Source: Euperipatoides rowelli
Taxonomy: Eukaryota > Onychophora > Udeonychophora > Euonychophora > Peripatopsidae
Assembly (NCBI GenBank): GCA_003024985.2
Contig: PXIH01S0012494.1
Length of the DNA stretch: 10,068 nucleotides
Strand: one strand, 5' to 3'
Positions 7,851 through 10,068 of the stretch are shown one piece after another. The position numbers and the translations under genes were made by a program. The number at the start of each line of letters is the position of its first letter. Within the stretch, counting starts at the first letter, position 1. A model generated the notes under the pieces. The model did no database searches and was not told where the DNA came from. It saw nothing but the letters and a program-made list of their open reading frames with translations.

Positions 7851-8670
7851 TTATCTTGGGCAAATTAGTTAAGTGGTTACAACCCTTCGGCCATGTTGCT
7901 GTTTTTAACAACTTGCTGTCATCCTCAGCAAATTCAGTTCTTCATTACATTTCTGGTAAACACCATTCATCATCACTTTGAAACATGTATTTGGCATACC
8001 CAAAAAAACTTAACCATAAGGGTAGCCTACCTATAGTGCCAACATTTTATTTTTAAGATTATTATTAGTTATTGCAATATTTGCTCAAATATTTATATTG
8101 TTTTTGAATTATTTAAATGATAATTTTAATACTTCTTTGTCTATATTCAATATTTAAACACATTTACTGATAAGATGTATTAAACCTAATAAGTGGAAAA
8201 CCCTTCTGATTTGAATTTAACTATTTAAAAACAATCTTATAAGAGCCTGAACCACATTATGTATGGTACTTGACTAAACTCAGCTGTTTCACATTGGGAC
8301 TCATTTTCTTACAGGGCAGTTCTATTAGAACTCGTTTGAATTTTAATTGTAAATGTGAAAACGTCATATTTTCGAAAAAGAAATTGAATGTCAAATGATC
8401 TATTCAGCTAACATGAAGACCTCCCCCCACATGAAAATATGGATTTAAAAAAAGAGCTATTTGGAATAATTGGAGGCAAATTTAATGTTAAGTAAGTCTA
8501 AAATAAAGATGATTTTAAGTTTAAATTGTTTATTTGTAAATTATATTTTACGAAAGTACTTAGGTCTGAACTTAAAAAAAAAAAGTGATACTCAAAATCG
8601 AATCTCTTGCTAAAAATTAACATTTTCAAGCTATGTTTCAACTTAGACATTGTCTTTGTATTGTGTACTA

Positions 8671-8684
8671 AACCAACGTTGGTT
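8671..8684. repeat. Perfect 14-bp palindrome
   Basis: AACCAACGTTGGTT is its own reverse complement. It is intronic. It might be a binding site or chance; no second copy was seen in the window. Confidence 0.8.
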
Positions 8685-9494
8685 AGTGTCAAATGTATTT
8701 AAGTATAAAAGCACAGGCTTGACCCACTTTCAGAGAATCAGATCCTGAGTTCACTAAATTATACGCATTATTGCCAAATGTTTAATATGTTATAATTTTT
8801 TTTTTATGTTTATGTCTAATGGGGATTGGGGATGTGTCTCTATTCATTTAGTGAATGAGTAATCCAGTACTGCAATAAACTAGTATTTAGAACTTTTTGT
8901 GAGTCCGGTTGGTTCTAATTTTTTTATATAATTATGGATGGGGATGATTTTTTTAAGTCAGGGAAGGGGCAGGGTTGGACAGAATCCCTGAATTTTGGGG
9001 ATGGGTCAGGGATTTTAATGTATGATTTTAAAAAGTAAATAACGAAATGAGAAAATCCCTATATAGAATAAATCTACCAATAAACTAAAATGTGGAAATG
9101 TTACACTGTAATTAATTATTGAACCAAATTTGTAAGATTTAGGGTTGCTTGTGTTGAAGTAGTGCCTTCTGCAGGATTTAAAAAGGGTACGCACAAATTT
9201 TCCTAAAACTGCAGGGCATGTGGTCTAGGGCTGACCCTTACTCCCCCCCACACAATACTGCTATATATTACTAAAAATAAATGATTTTTTTTTTGGGTGG
9301 GGGGTGTTGAACTGATTTAATAAACATTTTTCAAAGATTTATTAATGATTTAGAAATTAATTTAAATACATCCTATGGGAAGGGGGGGTGTTCTGTAAAG
9401 TGCAAATCAAAGGGGGGGGGGTGAGATGATAAAATAAATATCAAAGGATTTTAATGACATCTCCTGCCACTAAAATGTCAGTCAATAATAAGTG

Positions 9495-9543
9495 AATTGC
9501 ATTTTATTCTTCATTCGTTTGCATATATTAATTGCATTTTATT
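9495..9543 (+). repeat. 14-bp direct repeat with a 21-base gap
   Basis: AATTGCATTTTATT occurs at 9495-9508 and again at 9530-9543. The sequence between is A+T-rich. It could flank a tiny deletion remnant or be slippage. Confidence 0.75.
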
Positions 9544-10021
9544 ATATCTACTTATTTTTAGTCAATTTAAAAAAAAAATTGCTAAAAGGTAATTCTAACA
9601 GAATGATAAAAAATAAAGGCAATCAATAATAATATTCATTGTTTTAACAAATAATGTAAGGGAAAAAATTTAGGCTAAGCTATTAAAAAGTTCTGCACAT
9701 GTTGTTAATTAAAAACTGTAAATGTACGTGAAGCATAAGAGTCTCAAACGCATGCCCCGTCATATTTCCAAAGAAAAGTTCTTTGGAGGTATGTCGGAGC
9801 ATGCTCCCAAAATCAAAATGTTTATTCAATTAGAATTATCAGAATATAGGGATTTTATATGGTTTTTGATGAGCAAAAAGCCAAAAACTATAGAAGTCAC
9901 ACTGGTCTGGAGAAAAAATATTTTTGTTTTTCTTGATTGACTTAAATGGATACCTGACACAAAGTTTAAATCAGCTTAGCATTTTGCTCTTAAGTAGCCT
10001 TTGTGTTATAAATATAAACAA

Positions 10022-10068
10022 CCAGCAGATTTACACAGCGTTGCCCGGGAATTTTTGAACTCCCCAGT
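10022..10068 (-). mobile_element. Possible decayed Helitron 3' terminus (element continues past the window)
   Basis: Read on the - strand, the edge contains CCCGGGCAACGCTGTG (10034-10049), then TAAATCTG and CTGG, followed outside by T. Known of the family: Helitrons end in a short GC-rich hairpin followed about 10 bases later by CTRR, and insert before T. Many invertebrate copies carry a CCGGGCAACGCCGGG-type hairpin and end in GCTAGT. Here the hairpin is partly broken (three Watson-Crick pairs, one G/T and one mismatch) and the end is CTGG, which still fits CTRR. The body would extend to higher coordinates and cannot be seen. The resemblance is from memory. Confidence 0.4.

Larger units (their letters stand above)
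6863..10068 (+). other. Partial intron downstream of exon e, at least 3.2 kb
   Basis: The intron opens with GTAAGT. No continuation of the kinesin (the regulatory coiled coil) was found before the window ends. The stretch about 7200-7660 is extremely A+T-rich with CCAATAA-type repeats. The stretch 8819-9425 has G- and C-runs against the A+T background. A Helitron-like end lies at the right edge. The open frame at 9722-9940 (72 codons) matches no family I know and lacks credible splice borders. Confidence 0.75.

Noticed and set aside
7866-7876. TAGTTAAGTGG, a match to the tRNA A-box TRGYNNARNGG
   Set aside because: No B-box 30-60 bases downstream and no cloverleaf; the degenerate consensus is easily met by chance.
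8498-8692. 64-codon - strand frame
   Set aside because: No motif. It overlaps the 14-bp palindrome and simple A/T tracts.
9545-9593. TTATTTTTAG ... AAAAG|GTAATT mini-exon
   Set aside because: Phase 0, needed after exon e, gives a stop at the third codon.
9722-9940. 72-codon open frame on the + strand, MYVKHKSLKRMPRH...
   Set aside because: No family recognised, no acceptor with a pyrimidine tract before it, and it does not resemble the expected next KIF21 segment. Chance or a decayed repeat is more likely.
1-10068. Bacterial-style features: operons, CRISPR arrays, prophage, ribosome binding sites
   Set aside because: The window is an intron-split animal gene; no repeat-spacer pattern or closely packed open frames are present.

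Overview
This window is eukaryotic and almost certainly from an invertebrate animal. It is very A+T-rich (roughly 70% by eye) and has no long open frame. Its coding sequence is cut into short exons with GT...AG borders and long introns. I cannot name the species or phylum.

The only gene I can support is the interior of a KIF21-type (kinesin-4 family) kinesin on the + strand. Five exons (1746-1815, 2144-2204, 3143-3334, 4089-4559, 6795-6862) join in compatible phases (0, 1, 1, 1) with no stop, giving about 287 residues. In order they encode an acidic Glu/Asp/Ser linker, a long coiled-coil stalk that closely resembles vertebrate KIF21A and KIF21B, and a short basic KWQ-LE block. From family knowledge, that block sits just before the regulatory (autoinhibitory) coiled coil. 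The motor domain would lie 5' of the window. The regulatory coiled coil and the C-terminal WD40 domain would lie 3' of it. The single KIF21 gene expected in many invertebrates would correspond to both vertebrate paralogs, so I write the symbol as KIF21A/B.

The rest is intron: 1-1745 (partial), 1816-2143, 2205-3142, 3335-4088, 4560-6794 and 6863-10068 (partial). The introns hold a foldback inverted repeat (486-580), a tandem 42-bp duplication (1089-1172), a pre-miRNA-sized hairpin (3678-3746), a (ATTT)n tract beside a splice acceptor, G- and C-runs, and a 7-mer, TACTGTA/TACAGTA, that occurs 17 times between 637 and 7797 and not at all after that. At the right edge (10022-10068) there is a decayed sequence resembling a Helitron 3' end on the - strand.

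I see no operon, CRISPR array, phage, RNA gene or promoter. I found no new multi-gene system. The best leads are the intronic hairpins, the enriched 7-mer, the apparently missing stalk linker and the Helitron-like end.
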